Shown: positions 30,501 through 36,977 of the stretch, piece by piece
Position numbering within the stretch: the stretch's first letter is position 1
Layout: each line of letters opens with the position of its first letter
From: Candidatus Alloclostridium intestinigallinarum
GTDB taxonomy: Bacteria > Bacillota > Clostridia > Christensenellales > UBA3700
Length of the DNA stretch: 64,000 nucleotides
Direction of reading: 5' to 3'
Assembly: GCA_904382605.1 (NCBI GenBank)
Contig: CAJFJA010000001.1
Span: forward strand, 6,793 to 70,792
Notes under the pieces: generated by a model
What the model was told of the DNA's origin: nothing
What the model saw: only the letters and a program-made list of their open reading frames with translations
Database searches by the model: none
Position numbers and translations under genes: made by a program

Positions 30501-33500
30501 AAGCTGTTCTCAACGGCGAAAGGCGAGTTTGACGCAACTCATCCTATGATGGGCGCGGGCTTTGAATACGGCTACATCGCGGAAGTTTACGCTTACACCG
30601 ACGAAGAACTGGCAGAGGAAGACACTCTTACCACCGATATACTTAAGGGATATTCGCCCGCGGCAGTCGGTGCGGCAAACAGCTTTGCCGATATGAATAT
30701 GTGGTTCGCACCGCTGGCTAGCCAGTACGGCGGCGCAACTTCCAGCTTCTACGTCGGCTGGAGCTCCGTTGAAGGCGCGGCAAATTACTCCGTACTGCCT
30801 TACAGAATACTGAACGAGGTGGAAGGCGGCACTATGACCACCAGCTATCCCGTTGTCGGTCTTACCTCGCAGGGCGGAACCGGCCTCACCGCGACGGAAC
30901 TCATGCTCGATTCCTCGCAATTGAGCTTCAGCTACTACAACAGCACGTATACGCGCGAGTACTATGTGGAAACGGTGGCTTACGACGAATTCGGCAATAT
31001 GATAGCCCGCGGACAGATGAACGCCGCAATGGGCAAGATAACCGATGACGAAAAGACTCTGCTGCCCGTATCCACGATAGCGCTCGTACTCGACTCCGAA
31101 CGCTTCGGACTGGAAGTACAGCTCAACGCGGTACTCGCCATTCTGGAAGGCGTGGGCGTTGAACTGCCCATCGACCTGCGCGGCTTCGACGTGGCGGCGG
31201 CGCTCGGACTTGATACCACGATAGGTATTGCAGGCGGCAATAACGTAATTCAGATAGCCACGGACGAAAACGGCGACGAGGACGTTGACGGCTTTAAGCT
31301 GAACAACCTTGCAGACGGTTCTTACACGCTCAAAATGACGTACACCAACAGCGGCGGCGTGAAGACGCAGAGCAACATGAGCTTTACCGTGTCCGGCGGC
31401 AATTATCAGATTACAAGCGGCGATTACTCGATTGTGGACGGCTTTGTGAACTACGGTATGCGCCGCAACGGCACTTATGAAATAGTGCTGGGCGGCACGG
31501 CAAACGCGTCGGCTGTATTCACGGTATCCCGCACCATCAACATGGGCATCACGGGCGATATAACCCTGCCCGTAAGCGGCGCGGAGAATGTGAACGATAA
31601 CTTCTCGCTGACCGTGACGGACGGCACGGGCGGCGCCAACAACACCGTGGGCGTGACCAACGACGGCAAAACGCTCTTCTGGCAGCCCGTTGCAGGCGCG
31701 TCGACATACACCGTGAACGTGGTCAAGACGGTAGACGGAGAACAGGTTGCAAACGAAACGTTTGAAGGACTCAACTCCTTCGTACAGAAGATAGACTTTA
31801 CCGAAGCGGGCGTATACACCGTAACCGTGACCGCGCTTGACGCGGTAGGCGGAACGGTCGGTACTCCCCAGAAGGCTATAGTCACCGTGAAGGGCGATTC
31901 CGGTCTGAATATCTCCATAAGCATTCCTTACGACGGACTGTCGATAGGTGCGGCAACGGGACAGGAGAAACTTTCCGCGGAAATCAACAACAGAATAGAT
32001 ACCGTCGGTAACGACAACTATCAGACCGTGCTCGATCTGCTGCAGGCTTATCTGTCCGACTTCAACATAAGCCTCAGCCTGGGCATCGAATCGTTCACGA
32101 CGGAAATCAATCTGCAGACGATAATCAACAGCCTGCTCTCGGCGCTGGGCGTTACTACCGAAATAGGCGCGCCTATCTACATCAATACCGATGATATAAG
32201 CGCAATGGGCGTCGCGCTGAACGTAGGCTGGCACATCGACTGGGACACTCCTACCGCAAGCTATGCCATGGTGGAACTCAAATACACCGGCATGAACGCT
32301 GACGATACGATCACCAATACCATGCTGGGCGTTTACCTGGAGAATAACACGGTATGTGCCGACCTTACGGGTGTGGGTCTTATCGGAATCAAACTTTCGT
32401 CCGAAGGTCTGTATTCCTTCCTTACCAACACCATCACGGACGCAATCAACGGTCTGTTCGACGGTCTGGATATGGGTGAAGGACTCGACCTGTCCACCGC
32501 GCTTCAGATGCTGCTCGGTGAATATCCCGTCATCAACCTGGCGCAGATAACGGCAGGCAACACGAATGCGGTTCAGACCGTGGCTCTTGCAGATGAAACT
32601 GCGACCGCGGACAGCGCCGACACCAAGGACGCGGGAAGCAGCACCGGCGGTCTGTCCACCGAAGACTTGATAACCGGACTTCTGAATGCGGTATCGCTCA
32701 ACAGCACGAACGTGTTCCTTTCGGCGACCACCGCGATTCTGGACGAGATTACTTCCAACCTGCTGGGTATCACGCTCGGTATAGACGTAGACCTTGGACT
32801 GCAAATACCTCTGCTCAAGGGCAGCATAGTGGCAGACCTGAGGCTGGATAACATCACCTTCCAGGGCATGCTTACCATCAAAGCCATGGAAGGACCCGAT
32901 ATGCCCAATCTTGACAGCATGAATTTTGCGGTCATCGACGCGAACGACTCCGGCGCGGCGGCGGTTATGGCTCTGCTGTCCAACCTGCCGCTCAACCTGA
33001 CGATTGAGCTTGCAAACTCCACCATGGACAGCTCCGCGTACTACAACGTGTCCAATAACAACGACTGGCTGGGTCATGCGACTTATCCCGCAGGTACGCG
33101 TATTAACGTAGAGGTTATAAACGGCAGCTCTAAGACGTACGGCAGCAATTACAATCTGCAGACGTCCTTCACGGCCGATCCCGGCGACATAGTCGTCACC
33201 GTGGCGTCCACCGATGAAGCTGAACAGAACTCTACCGGTTCCGGACATTTGCAGTACTTTATAGTAGTGCATATCGACATCAGCGCCGGTCAGATAAGCG
33301 TCAAGCTGTGCCGCAGGGCAATAGTTCTGCAAGCTACGGCACTGTTGGGTATAGAAGCGGAAATCGACCTCGGCGGCGGCGTTAAGATTTTAGATATTGG
33401 TACAGGCGGTATACCCATAAATATACCGGCAATTCCGCTGAATATAAATATTCCTCTCGACCTTGCGGAAACGCTCGGCAGCGTGTTCGACACTCTGCTC

Positions 33501-36500
33501 AGCACGATAAACGGTCTGAGCGATACGTCTTCCGGCGGAACCTCGACCGGCTCTGGCGGCGGCAACACCTCTTCCGGCACGGGAGAAACGGTCGATCCTT
33601 ACGACATCGCCGTGTCCGCAACGGACGAGGGTGAAAGCGACGCCGTACAGCAGGGCGAGCAGTATCAGGTGCACTTCAACGGCATCATGAACGAAACGGC
33701 ATGGAATGAAACCACGCTCGAACCTACGCAGTGGCAGGAAGCATACGACAGATATATAATCACCGTGTCGCGTGTGGACGGCTCCATAGTCGACCGTGCG
33801 ATACAGGAAGTGTCCGACAGACCTATCGTAGGTTCGTCGACTCCTACCCGTTACACGGTGAAGATGAACGCCAACTATTACGAGTCGTATAACATAAGCA
33901 TTACGGGCGAGACAGATCCTACCGGATTCAGCGCGGCGCTTGCGGATATCGACATCTGGAAGTTGCTCGGCGGCGGTCTTGTCAGGGGTTACTACGACGA
34001 AACAACCGGCGATTTCGTGCCTACCGATACCGAAAGGGAAGATGCTGTCGTCACCACGACGGGCGGTATTTACATGAACCTGAACTCCACGGGTGAAATG
34101 AACCTTACCGTCAGGTTCGACCCTTACGAAATGAACAAGGCGGTAGACGCAATCTTCGGTTCTATCTTCGGCGCGAACAGCGCGCTCGATTTGACCACGG
34201 TATCTTTGGGCAGCGGTTACTTCGGTATCAACTACCTGATGTATATGTGGTGGGACAGGGCGACGGCTTCTTACGAGAGATTGTCGGGCGAACCGAACGG
34301 AAGTCAGGACTCCCACGATACCAGGGCGGAAGTCGACCCGAACTCCACGCTGGATTCGCTCAATGCCAACCTGCGCGGTCTGCTGGCAGACTTGCTGCAA
34401 CAGATGAACATAGCCGTCGACCAGGCGGGCGTGCTCGTTAGTGCGGCGGCGCTGAGAAATAAGAGCGACACCCTGCAGTGGGCGAGATGGAGCAACAATA
34501 ACACTCCTTGGGGTCTTACTCCTATTCTGCTGAGCATATTCATGAAGTTCGTGCCTATCTCCATCTGGACTAGCGCCGAACTGAATGTGAACATGTCCAA
34601 CGGCGTGCTTACCAACATATCCTTTATGGGTCACGACGACGGCAGCGCGGTGCTCAGGTACAACGAGGAAACTGATGCCAACGACGTATACGTCTATTAC
34701 GCCAAGACGCTGTTCGAAGGCAGCTCCGGCAATGACGGAAGCGGCAACCACGGTCTGGGTTGGTACCTGAACACGAACGACCCGAACAACACCATGGAAA
34801 GTAACGTCAATTATAACGTTACCAGGAAGAACGTGGGTTACAACGTGAACGGTGAAACCAAGACGATGACCTACCACAGGGTCAACAGCTCTACGGAAGT
34901 AGTATCAAAGGAAGTAAAGGTTTACACTTACGCAATTCCTTACGGCAGCGTTGTTGTGGGTACCGAGTACTACTATGATGATGTTGCGGTTGCGGCAGGT
35001 ACCGGTAAGGACGGCGGAAATCAGGGCTACGGCGGTTACTCCAACGGCTCCGGCGATACCGTAATATACAAGCAGGAGAACGGCGTTGACGGCTCGCTGT
35101 ACAAGCGCGGCGGTTATGACGAAAACGGCAACAGACTCTATTCCGACGGGCTGTTGACCACGAGGGTGAATAACAAGAATGACAGCTGGTTTACGCTCAA
35201 CAGCTACACCCGCATTGAAATTTACAACACGGGCGAATACGTGAACTCCGGTAACGCGGGCTTGGGCAACGTCAACAGCAACGGCATAATCAGCTGGGGT
35301 AATCTGCCCAACAGAATAGTGTTCGACCAGTACTCCATGGGCTGGAGCAACGAGGCTGCGCCTTACCTGATGGAAACCTACTTCGGCAACACCTATACCG
35401 CAAGGTGGCAGAGAGGCACCAGCTTCGCACGTGCCAACGTGACCTTCACGCTCGACGGTAACGCGATAACGTCAGGAAACCTGGAAAAGAAACTGAGCAA
35501 TACGGCTCTCGGCGGTTCGTTCACCATAGTTGCAACGGCTAACTTCAGCAACGGCGTGACCGGCACCATGAACATTACGATAGTCAAGAGCGCCATAGAT
35601 TCCAACACCGGAGATGAGGGACATGCCGCGGGCGACGAATGGCAGGATATCGACGACTGGACGTTGTACTACTACGACGAACTGCCCGAATACATCATCA
35701 TGACCACCAATAACGGCGAACGTAAGCGTTACAAGGTGGTAAAGGAAGGCTCTGCGGAACAGGCGACGGGTGATTACGACGCGGTTATCCGCAATTATCA
35801 GACGGATTCGGCGGGCTTTGCACAGTCTGACGTGCAAACTGTTGAAGTTGAGTTCAGAAACGGCAAACTTGCCTACTTCGATATCAACTATCTGGACAGC
35901 ACGCTTGTCAATCCTACCGTATCCGTGGATATGAACAACCTGCAGGACGAGTATGACGAGCAGGGTCAGCTGATTGACGTTACTACCAAGATAAGCAACG
36001 CAATTCAGGATCTGATGGTGTACTATGCGGACGGCTCCGTTCTCACCAACGGCGCAGGCATCACGTGGGGCGGCGCGGCAACGCTTTCCGGCAGCACGCA
36101 GATAACCGGCAGCAGATATATAAACAAAGGCGAACAGTCCATAACGCTTGACGAATGGATCAGCAGATTCAGCAAAAGCGCCGAAAACCTGCAGGGCGAT
36201 ACCTTCTACATCGCCATCAACGTCGATATAGACGCCGGATTGCTTACCGGCGGCGCGACTGCCGACAAGTTCACGCAGGAGCTTACGGTTATCGTGGATA
36301 TTCCCACCAAGGAACCGCAGTCTATAAGCGTGCACGGCTCGGCGGCGGATACCGTGGTGCTCAACCCTTACGATTACTATATGTACCTCGTGACGGGCAG
36401 CGACAGCAACAACCCTCTGCCTTCCGCGGTAGACGTGACGTATGAAAACGGCATATCCGAGCCTGTCAGCGTAATGTGGCGCGATAGAGAGGGCAACTTC

Positions 36501-36893
36501 ATAACCGCGGACGAATTCGTCAGCAACTGGTACACGGTTGCGGACAACACGAGGAAGTTCTATCTTGAAAACGATGAAACGCGCTACTCCTTCCGCTGGG
36601 AGAACTACCCGATGAGCGTACAAATCAACTCCGGCGTCATAAGCAGCATGCAGTTCCTCGTTGACGGACAGTGGCGCAACTCCGTGCCTGCGGACGTGAC
36701 GTCCACTACGGCGCGCGTGACCTTCACAAGCGGTTACGTACTCGAACTGCCCACCGTGATAAGGCCTTCCATGAACGGTTACGGCTATGCTTACATCGGT
36801 TACGACGTGGCGACTTACAACGCAACCGGCGCGCTTGTCGAATACGAAGGCTGCAACCTCAAGCAGGCAAAGCGCATCAGAATAGAAGGCTAG
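15567..36893 (+). CDS. Giant exported lipoprotein of alternating beta-rich A/B modules (7,108 aa)
   Basis: This is one uninterrupted 21.3-kb reading frame. The signal peptide MGKSKHKLLIILMVAVLAV is followed by lipobox LSAC (Cys29; an alternative VTAC at Cys22), so the N-terminus is membrane-anchored. Residues about 34-112 are an InlB B-repeat (Flg_new type; LDANGGTF, REGYTLSQW, VTLTAQW). From about 120 to 5,990 come related modules of two alternating kinds. A-type modules end in LYVDLSxLxLLGIxLPVYK (near residues 817, 1674, 2397, 3010, 3894, 4741). B-type modules end in LYVDLSxIxLGxxxV...L..IDLxxIL (near 496, 1112, 2064, 2686, 3307, 4307, 5595). FN3-like domains and Gly/Glu/Ser linkers separate many modules. 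The last 1,100 residues are non-repetitive, Asn/Tyr/Gly-rich, without anchor or sortase motif. I do not recognise the module family. The location is the cell surface; the function is unknown. Confidence 0.9.
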   Translation: MGKSKHKLLIILMVAVLAVTACGLLLSACAEEPVKVVLDANGGTFTGGGTTLEIGNLQPGNTLDLSLYAPTREGYTLSQWTDSNQNIVVAGQPYSVPLTARPGSTVTLTAQWSGNSSGGTSAVDILNAIVGGLTSGDNLHSEYTTTLTVPDGSGGSIDYSIQYASNVKRGIINQGEYDYDLGLVIRNETENKGIVGLYITDEYGVPGGLYVDTNPDDTTGETGSVYLLEDFNSDYLLALIEKMPSVLPDTINGLVGGLDIFDLLFSLALGATGSITPDGNGNTVYTMSFNPTTLTSLGGLISGLGSAIPFLSAIDLAPLFSYLEDIIPDSTFSISGTMDSSGNLISIDSSFTNHDTGEVSYDLKGGTIVRTDRNEESLSIIPSKVQNYANTYSFGHIQLSAGVTLDTLGAPQGQVDIAALINTFVPGTLPEGVLMLEADLDYRLDLAIDLDIAQKPYSQDEQDGNIKDESVIAVEIKDTKNNDKVIAGVYYREGYLYVNIGQIAEGLTGSAAVWNGKGFAISFPLPELIKNIKEVAVDFLDEFFGTDHGQITGETDLAKAEGAVVGLALAQDGNVYISQDWANLFITIFQVLKIENASDWVSITQGEDYDSLNITIDKALIDSVLTAISGFGVDTSAITIPDFGTGTISFNSGSDGLRDISVGLALNGLDLGIKFDTLELLKPIEKGDTSFAEYVDGVLGDKSQYTSNLNDLVASTLAAGLKGSIGLDISFNEGTYNLGDLLSVFGLDLGDLKIEVQNDADLDLSLKAGLYIDETDYEKSAMYLQLYANKAFSLGSADGGNIIEQGVVVGLYLYENEVILDASGLKILNVELPVYKITPDDFDMAALIASLLAAIPDNDLAIDLSGVIDSINPGDEAAVASLAGGGEVIRSSTRVDNNDLINITVNNSLLQATATLSGVLNLLSSLGLNIDFDASQFLQGEAVIEVKIADGALTASVSGDLLTPEGGGSSGLNATLNIDLANDWHIGGDIKTGIKDTIETSLSNSGWEDADDALLDGLLDQLFNSTLELSVTLPDASTGIANLVGEIIGLIPGVDVSVKNMLESIDLGIGTDEATLRLAIELWKKDAQQIIKLGITFGGEAVAEILLNEKDALYVNLAYFGLGQYVVTDSGLYTMLMDLLATLSEDLSLGSLLGGLVDFSGNLNFRAYTVEDSVMLVWNKYGAASSVYYKVYSGTDANGTLLFDTGAADASGFTFDEATGVYTAQVTAAESYFIQVYTKLNAASGQSATTEQVLFDASAKSDEYKPAAATANYQTIDSVTFTWQAANPFGAAETYQLADANGAVVSDLAGAVYDASTFTYTVSGINLTDKTGPFTIRVNGADTYTNIVPVQGKVSISAIEVSLNEAAFTATWQSVDGADHYVVTFADATGTLWQSTVAANGKRYSNIMWGGAYSNYTVTVEAYDAAGELIASGSTSSSASGSVMDAVTTLLSALSIKGNLIYLNATRDIIAELISTLTGGGTITLVDASITDLDIFNGSANLTIGIYEDASVDDGKGYNIKGSIALKATESAPEVDDGDYKELSLMYGANLVKSITSVLSDGLSVEAELNIDLERGAYNVSEIIGPFLPDDIAEYLGDELTWTVGTEGKSVIKANLGVYAALDEENINNSGFMVQISFPEGVSLSGKTDGTVVDGNGFIIKKGAAITIAVSKNTLVVDLSAITILGITLPVYKVEKFNMGEFVEGYLVQLERTVANLFNGGNGMLYLPDSSRVTVDADIVDFDIVFEYTNTKSFEVVYGTEGVEKVVDGVQHSYNSETGAHTVSGSYAAAAQAGDYIAIYAKDTAGNRYDCLKLTAREEGGSIVFSAETSAAEQAALATTDLNYDNYLTIDSSKLQLVITSQTIFSLLSLVADIPANISSMDFDVTVGLGEQTVGADKSLWVTADGTLGGKAVSVSLDAGIGIGGTVFNGEREVSIAQYIAEQYGKVQTAEGNTYPTRLVAGILDEVLTSTVTLSLTADAAEKQGFDLLGVAKQMVGGIVNLGDTALELVAQQNDEPVSIDLVLALDGAMTKDNVKLNMISLKLNYVTVDKTTTLIGIYVCDGNLWLDLSDIGMGAVKVEATEVIKKLTGYLGSLVGGFDIDLATILDRIAEGGTYPYGNAATQSLADGDTSGDATSGGDTSGALPAETANVIKALITLVSVENANIKLEITKDIINELLSLVDTVSMSLNASASGYLDIFAGKAEIVTTLFDSSAGTADDGTGMLKLTLALGITETAADAADDLRTHIGTLSDSGVEISLDNMNESVANLLNSLSAKLNLKVTTADTTATTDIWELLGPILDSVLVLDNQNVINALKAIKNNGVDWTIDPTSIDLDLALASDIKLTESREIDIENSTIVVGIIANNPLVLGTASDTNKALLDKDEGIYITIYGGSLYIDLSQLNLLDIELPVLKVGTFEVMKYIEEVAGIIGSGIEDMLEGLDNATQTQQLAAVMALANGQQTKDASLELGSDLTLSVALSAITKILKDTSIIDLTELKLPWEIVLTTATNGEGQLQLQLNNTPSGVNLEAALTLSAAFDKLDPADDTDARNKLLAYVKGNEGEGNVAERYADKSGDLIGEVINSVLSSRLTLELGADSDGNTFDLKYALNGLLGLLGMDKIDTDLAFNLDTSADMKYRLNLILDGQSDDLSAIDAYIGVEMASGNPVGDSDWETAIGIYLSEGEIYVDLSAIRKGALGGGVLKVANSAIMELFETEINKLLSNINLDLNELLTLNYKPINPPVEEVSTAPSLTVNEMPVGTLVSYLIQMVSLKNLGVALDAHTTLLKDFTSALFGYEIDFVEAEGNLLLVDGKLDLSVKIASGAFADDTVTEEPDNVYTLGAVLDISRGTDISDKITAVKEKPTTEIDLSNGASLADSIMNLLGNVSLDLNVDLSLPGGVFGIGDLLNNFGLVDGGLTDANGLDLIFEPLYKDDSADAQGGMQLGLTLSLRLSLDAQTPENSLGAIKLTFNKDMIMGTTQDEDGTIQNKVLFRKGTDFLNLIIDGNDLYVDLSDLDLLGITMPKYHTSKFDITGFVDYVLGKALDNTESVIYGGHGESSSDEGGEGGEGDVTTANLAETDDVSGKWTGLSANEAMFIGVTQNDIVAMVSFTAVEAFLNLFGMNADLGNYDATIDLTISRDDNNPDWMKLHFVGQLDDDMYYEGAVTEGTVSISNVAIGGKPDWTEKVRAEAEEIAQGAADAGHMLIEGIIDQVLNLSASLKLELAKGSETYISLASILGYIFDQTGIEVDLSEILLDLEGLSVQLDVNLDVDPDSREDSAATIEIKDTADGGEIKLIGIYLKGYELVIDLSGISLGRFAVTRSAIPDLVYDIVYDLIAQIRDIDIDLDTIVEQLYNLVDEAFSPSTGEGDVTGQNLAVPDINVTPGVPLSGNGFTQIDGQYVTVTDNGDGTTTFTWSRYPAASYYMIQLYNGYDNSKANLIDKALADSEDADDLASDEGLFVVAAGTTSITVKTEVLNNVGWLADATSKYNGAEFPSYYVFVVRAGSMFDADQSSFTPITLGGQDVYASTSNNTLLKTILGMVKIRNGAIEVDARAVMVDKLLRGVLGVSFDWASANVGIDIVDGSAGISIDLSDGDPEQYVATEETALPDYDEAAGTLTYTWTLTAEQAENVKNYRFQLREKAGDTATYGKLIELNSSDGNVQGATWTLPSDGNNTLVLVLTVSEFAWLSEAHRGNAEGVTTTNLEMAEDGLLPLRLTAEYDVNTVSLTGEMKLGANGEEGAAQALTGGSNPVYAVDGEGVYTLAEDVQIIDLYNNASLLTSVKKLLDGFKLEAELAIYVAEGRYDMGALIANILTTAGVGVEGLDEVTSLFWEITSPFMLNLRLQLLIEYGKSDEDMRIALTIDTDGLYINEDNIINPGTLLGLYYTNGKALLDLTNFKLAGITLPAYTIDVKLYDLVNNAIEDIINGLDISSVSGEGAQQGGDETTGGETSGDVAEANLAPRAVDEITAQNAIVLGVSSEEIALRASFSAVATLLSTALSGNETVATIAGVLEGLDLSLGASMKRDQDLTLTLSGMLNWAPLTGEGEFTKQTAESSSVTFEQGRSTSGSGSTTLVYSFAPVAGASEYTAVLKSRDGSLTVDGTVKNGYASFTHADLTINNASSDLYIVTVTGVIDSPVNMQLSLGTAELLGADQEAIKGELEGMLGADGSVNFEERVNEYGDLLLTGLIDTLLNTRISLAIDLSLIEKQLEEELAVGGTISLSDIVLAIAGDILVSAGLTLDDLLGSVDVVFDMDVTTIILDIAMNMDLDNPEKTDLVVQLKSDIGGVQDVLLGLYVYDNLLTVDLRALGLRAYTLRNFDYIVNLQTMLRELLFGSEATGDTGLLGQYDIDLSETIDGLLNPATDEPVQGGEGDPGMSDQPSAGDPVTETPEEIPTFSVTARNDAYAQTTLSWPAVEGAHHYEAIATSFDGKVIFHEQNLSATSYTYPMQAGLYDVTIEAHSADHTVLATGSRQMNGAIASILSAVSLQNTIVQLEVTPQIINNLLAAIAPDVSINAEPINVNASVDIFNGDANASVDVNLKYEQPVGDTTFRLGAELSIKTAEELYDGTEYSTIAQILAELGTDVDEIDFGSNATDDAGVDAARITYAILDALNTTGISANLNISFNKGTYDIGAMLSGMGIEALDGVSLLWTFDEAQDIALKLELGMFVDTQGLTGTESLGTWFLLDITAQSEIRLGNVVVNNSDMGAPYVIAEGTKIISIYGKEESGDSAGTVYVDLSNLTLLGLELPVISAQYKFTDLLINEFYNIICSIMDLNSYLEATYTVTTDEGGVPTKLTFGWDEVTLGDSAVSPEVFYDVTVVGRMANGMTSTIYTQTIQTESVSFDYGDIEMFEGFDVTVVSYFDFNGERRVLGEYTTNITLNSSNAIEEASYVTPDDVYAENTELARVEGVTWTWTEAGVARVTWQPYEGATAYLVSFRRASDGGVLTQTCDFAVDGAVTSYTTPDGTSGSKLFSTAKGEFDATHPMMGAGFEYGYIAEVYAYTDEELAEEDTLTTDILKGYSPAAVGAANSFADMNMWFAPLASQYGGATSSFYVGWSSVEGAANYSVLPYRILNEVEGGTMTTSYPVVGLTSQGGTGLTATELMLDSSQLSFSYYNSTYTREYYVETVAYDEFGNMIARGQMNAAMGKITDDEKTLLPVSTIALVLDSERFGLEVQLNAVLAILEGVGVELPIDLRGFDVAAALGLDTTIGIAGGNNVIQIATDENGDEDVDGFKLNNLADGSYTLKMTYTNSGGVKTQSNMSFTVSGGNYQITSGDYSIVDGFVNYGMRRNGTYEIVLGGTANASAVFTVSRTINMGITGDITLPVSGAENVNDNFSLTVTDGTGGANNTVGVTNDGKTLFWQPVAGASTYTVNVVKTVDGEQVANETFEGLNSFVQKIDFTEAGVYTVTVTALDAVGGTVGTPQKAIVTVKGDSGLNISISIPYDGLSIGAATGQEKLSAEINNRIDTVGNDNYQTVLDLLQAYLSDFNISLSLGIESFTTEINLQTIINSLLSALGVTTEIGAPIYINTDDISAMGVALNVGWHIDWDTPTASYAMVELKYTGMNADDTITNTMLGVYLENNTVCADLTGVGLIGIKLSSEGLYSFLTNTITDAINGLFDGLDMGEGLDLSTALQMLLGEYPVINLAQITAGNTNAVQTVALADETATADSADTKDAGSSTGGLSTEDLITGLLNAVSLNSTNVFLSATTAILDEITSNLLGITLGIDVDLGLQIPLLKGSIVADLRLDNITFQGMLTIKAMEGPDMPNLDSMNFAVIDANDSGAAAVMALLSNLPLNLTIELANSTMDSSAYYNVSNNNDWLGHATYPAGTRINVEVINGSSKTYGSNYNLQTSFTADPGDIVVTVASTDEAEQNSTGSGHLQYFIVVHIDISAGQISVKLCRRAIVLQATALLGIEAEIDLGGGVKILDIGTGGIPINIPAIPLNINIPLDLAETLGSVFDTLLSTINGLSDTSSGGTSTGSGGGNTSSGTGETVDPYDIAVSATDEGESDAVQQGEQYQVHFNGIMNETAWNETTLEPTQWQEAYDRYIITVSRVDGSIVDRAIQEVSDRPIVGSSTPTRYTVKMNANYYESYNISITGETDPTGFSAALADIDIWKLLGGGLVRGYYDETTGDFVPTDTEREDAVVTTTGGIYMNLNSTGEMNLTVRFDPYEMNKAVDAIFGSIFGANSALDLTTVSLGSGYFGINYLMYMWWDRATASYERLSGEPNGSQDSHDTRAEVDPNSTLDSLNANLRGLLADLLQQMNIAVDQAGVLVSAAALRNKSDTLQWARWSNNNTPWGLTPILLSIFMKFVPISIWTSAELNVNMSNGVLTNISFMGHDDGSAVLRYNEETDANDVYVYYAKTLFEGSSGNDGSGNHGLGWYLNTNDPNNTMESNVNYNVTRKNVGYNVNGETKTMTYHRVNSSTEVVSKEVKVYTYAIPYGSVVVGTEYYYDDVAVAAGTGKDGGNQGYGGYSNGSGDTVIYKQENGVDGSLYKRGGYDENGNRLYSDGLLTTRVNNKNDSWFTLNSYTRIEIYNTGEYVNSGNAGLGNVNSNGIISWGNLPNRIVFDQYSMGWSNEAAPYLMETYFGNTYTARWQRGTSFARANVTFTLDGNAITSGNLEKKLSNTALGGSFTIVATANFSNGVTGTMNITIVKSAIDSNTGDEGHAAGDEWQDIDDWTLYYYDELPEYIIMTTNNGERKRYKVVKEGSAEQATGDYDAVIRNYQTDSAGFAQSDVQTVEVEFRNGKLAYFDINYLDSTLVNPTVSVDMNNLQDEYDEQGQLIDVTTKISNAIQDLMVYYADGSVLTNGAGITWGGAATLSGSTQITGSRYINKGEQSITLDEWISRFSKSAENLQGDTFYIAINVDIDAGLLTGGATADKFTQELTVIVDIPTKEPQSISVHGSAADTVVLNPYDYYMYLVTGSDSNNPLPSAVDVTYENGISEPVSVMWRDREGNFITADEFVSNWYTVADNTRKFYLENDETRYSFRWENYPMSVQINSGVISSMQFLVDGQWRNSVPADVTSTTARVTFTSGYVLELPTVIRPSMNGYGYAYIGYDVATYNATGALVEYEGCNLKQAKRIRIEG
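15666..15903 (+). other. InlB B-repeat domain of the giant lipoprotein
   Basis: VVLDANGGTFTGG followed by APTREGYTLSQWTDSN and VTLTAQWSG is the Listeria-Bacteroides repeat pattern (beta-grasp-like), common in Gram-positive surface proteins. It is the first domain after the lipidated Cys and appears only once. Confidence 0.75.
15930..33540 (+). repeat. Array of alternating A and B modules in the giant lipoprotein
   Basis: A-type modules open with a helix-like segment of the form SLxNxxIxLxxTxxIIxxLLS followed by LDIFNGxAxL (examples near bases 19915, 22030, 29030 and 32680). They then have a YxIGxLL...LPxxLxWxxxxxxxxxLxLxL core and close with VDLSxLxLLGIxLPVYK. B-type modules open with xLVLxVxxxxLxxxxSxxAVxxLLxxL (near 18260, 21120, 22965, 24840, 27490, 31070), have a core with xxEVLxSxLxLxLxxxxxTFDL, and close with VDLSxIxLGxxxV and IDLxxIL. 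Module closings at bases 17056, 18017, 18904, 20590, 21759, 22757, 23625, 24596, 25489, 27248, 28489, 29789 and 32353 alternate B, A, B, A without a break up to 29789. DNA identity between copies is low, so the array is old. Confidence 0.75.
19060..19890 (+). other. Three tandem fibronectin-III-like domains within the giant lipoprotein
   Basis: Each has the strand pattern VxLxWxxxxxAxxYxVY...GxxxxxxTGxxYTxxVxA: first from VEDSVMLVWNKYGAAS, second from IDSVTFTWQAANPFGA, third from EAAFTATWQSVDGADHY. Single or paired units of the same kind recur near 25770, 27750, 28765, 29920, 30290, 30700 and 31640. Typical role: spacer domains in surface proteins. Confidence 0.6.
33580..36893 (+). other. Non-repetitive C-terminal region of the giant lipoprotein
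   Basis: About 1,100 residues rich in Asn, Gly, Tyr and Thr (for example GGNQGYGGYSNGSGDT and MGWSNEAAPYLMETY) that do not resemble the A/B modules. It has no hydrophobic anchor, no LPXTG and no SLH motif, and ends in KQAKRIRIEG. It would be the part furthest from the lipid anchor and so is a candidate for target binding. Confidence 0.6.
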
Positions 36894-36913
36894 GGCGAAA
36901 TTAAAAGGCAAAC

Positions 36914-36942
36914 CGCATGCGGCGCGGGCCGCGCCGCATGCG
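36914..36942. repeat. Perfect 12-bp GC-rich palindrome between the two giant genes
   Basis: CGCATGCGGCGC (36914-36925), centre GGGCC, GCGCCGCATGCG (36931-36942). It starts 20 bases after the stop of the first giant gene. There is no T-run, so it is more likely an mRNA-stabilising or processing hairpin, or a partial attenuator, than a full terminator. RBS TTGGAGGA for the second gene follows at about 36963. Confidence 0.7.
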
Positions 36943-36977
36943 CAAACATAAAGGAAAGGTATTTGGAGGAATAAATT

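Noticed and set aside
15567..36893. Giant ORF as an assembly collapse or chimera
   Set aside because: The module copies differ clearly in DNA sequence, the frame is intact throughout, and signal peptide, RBS and stop are all in order.
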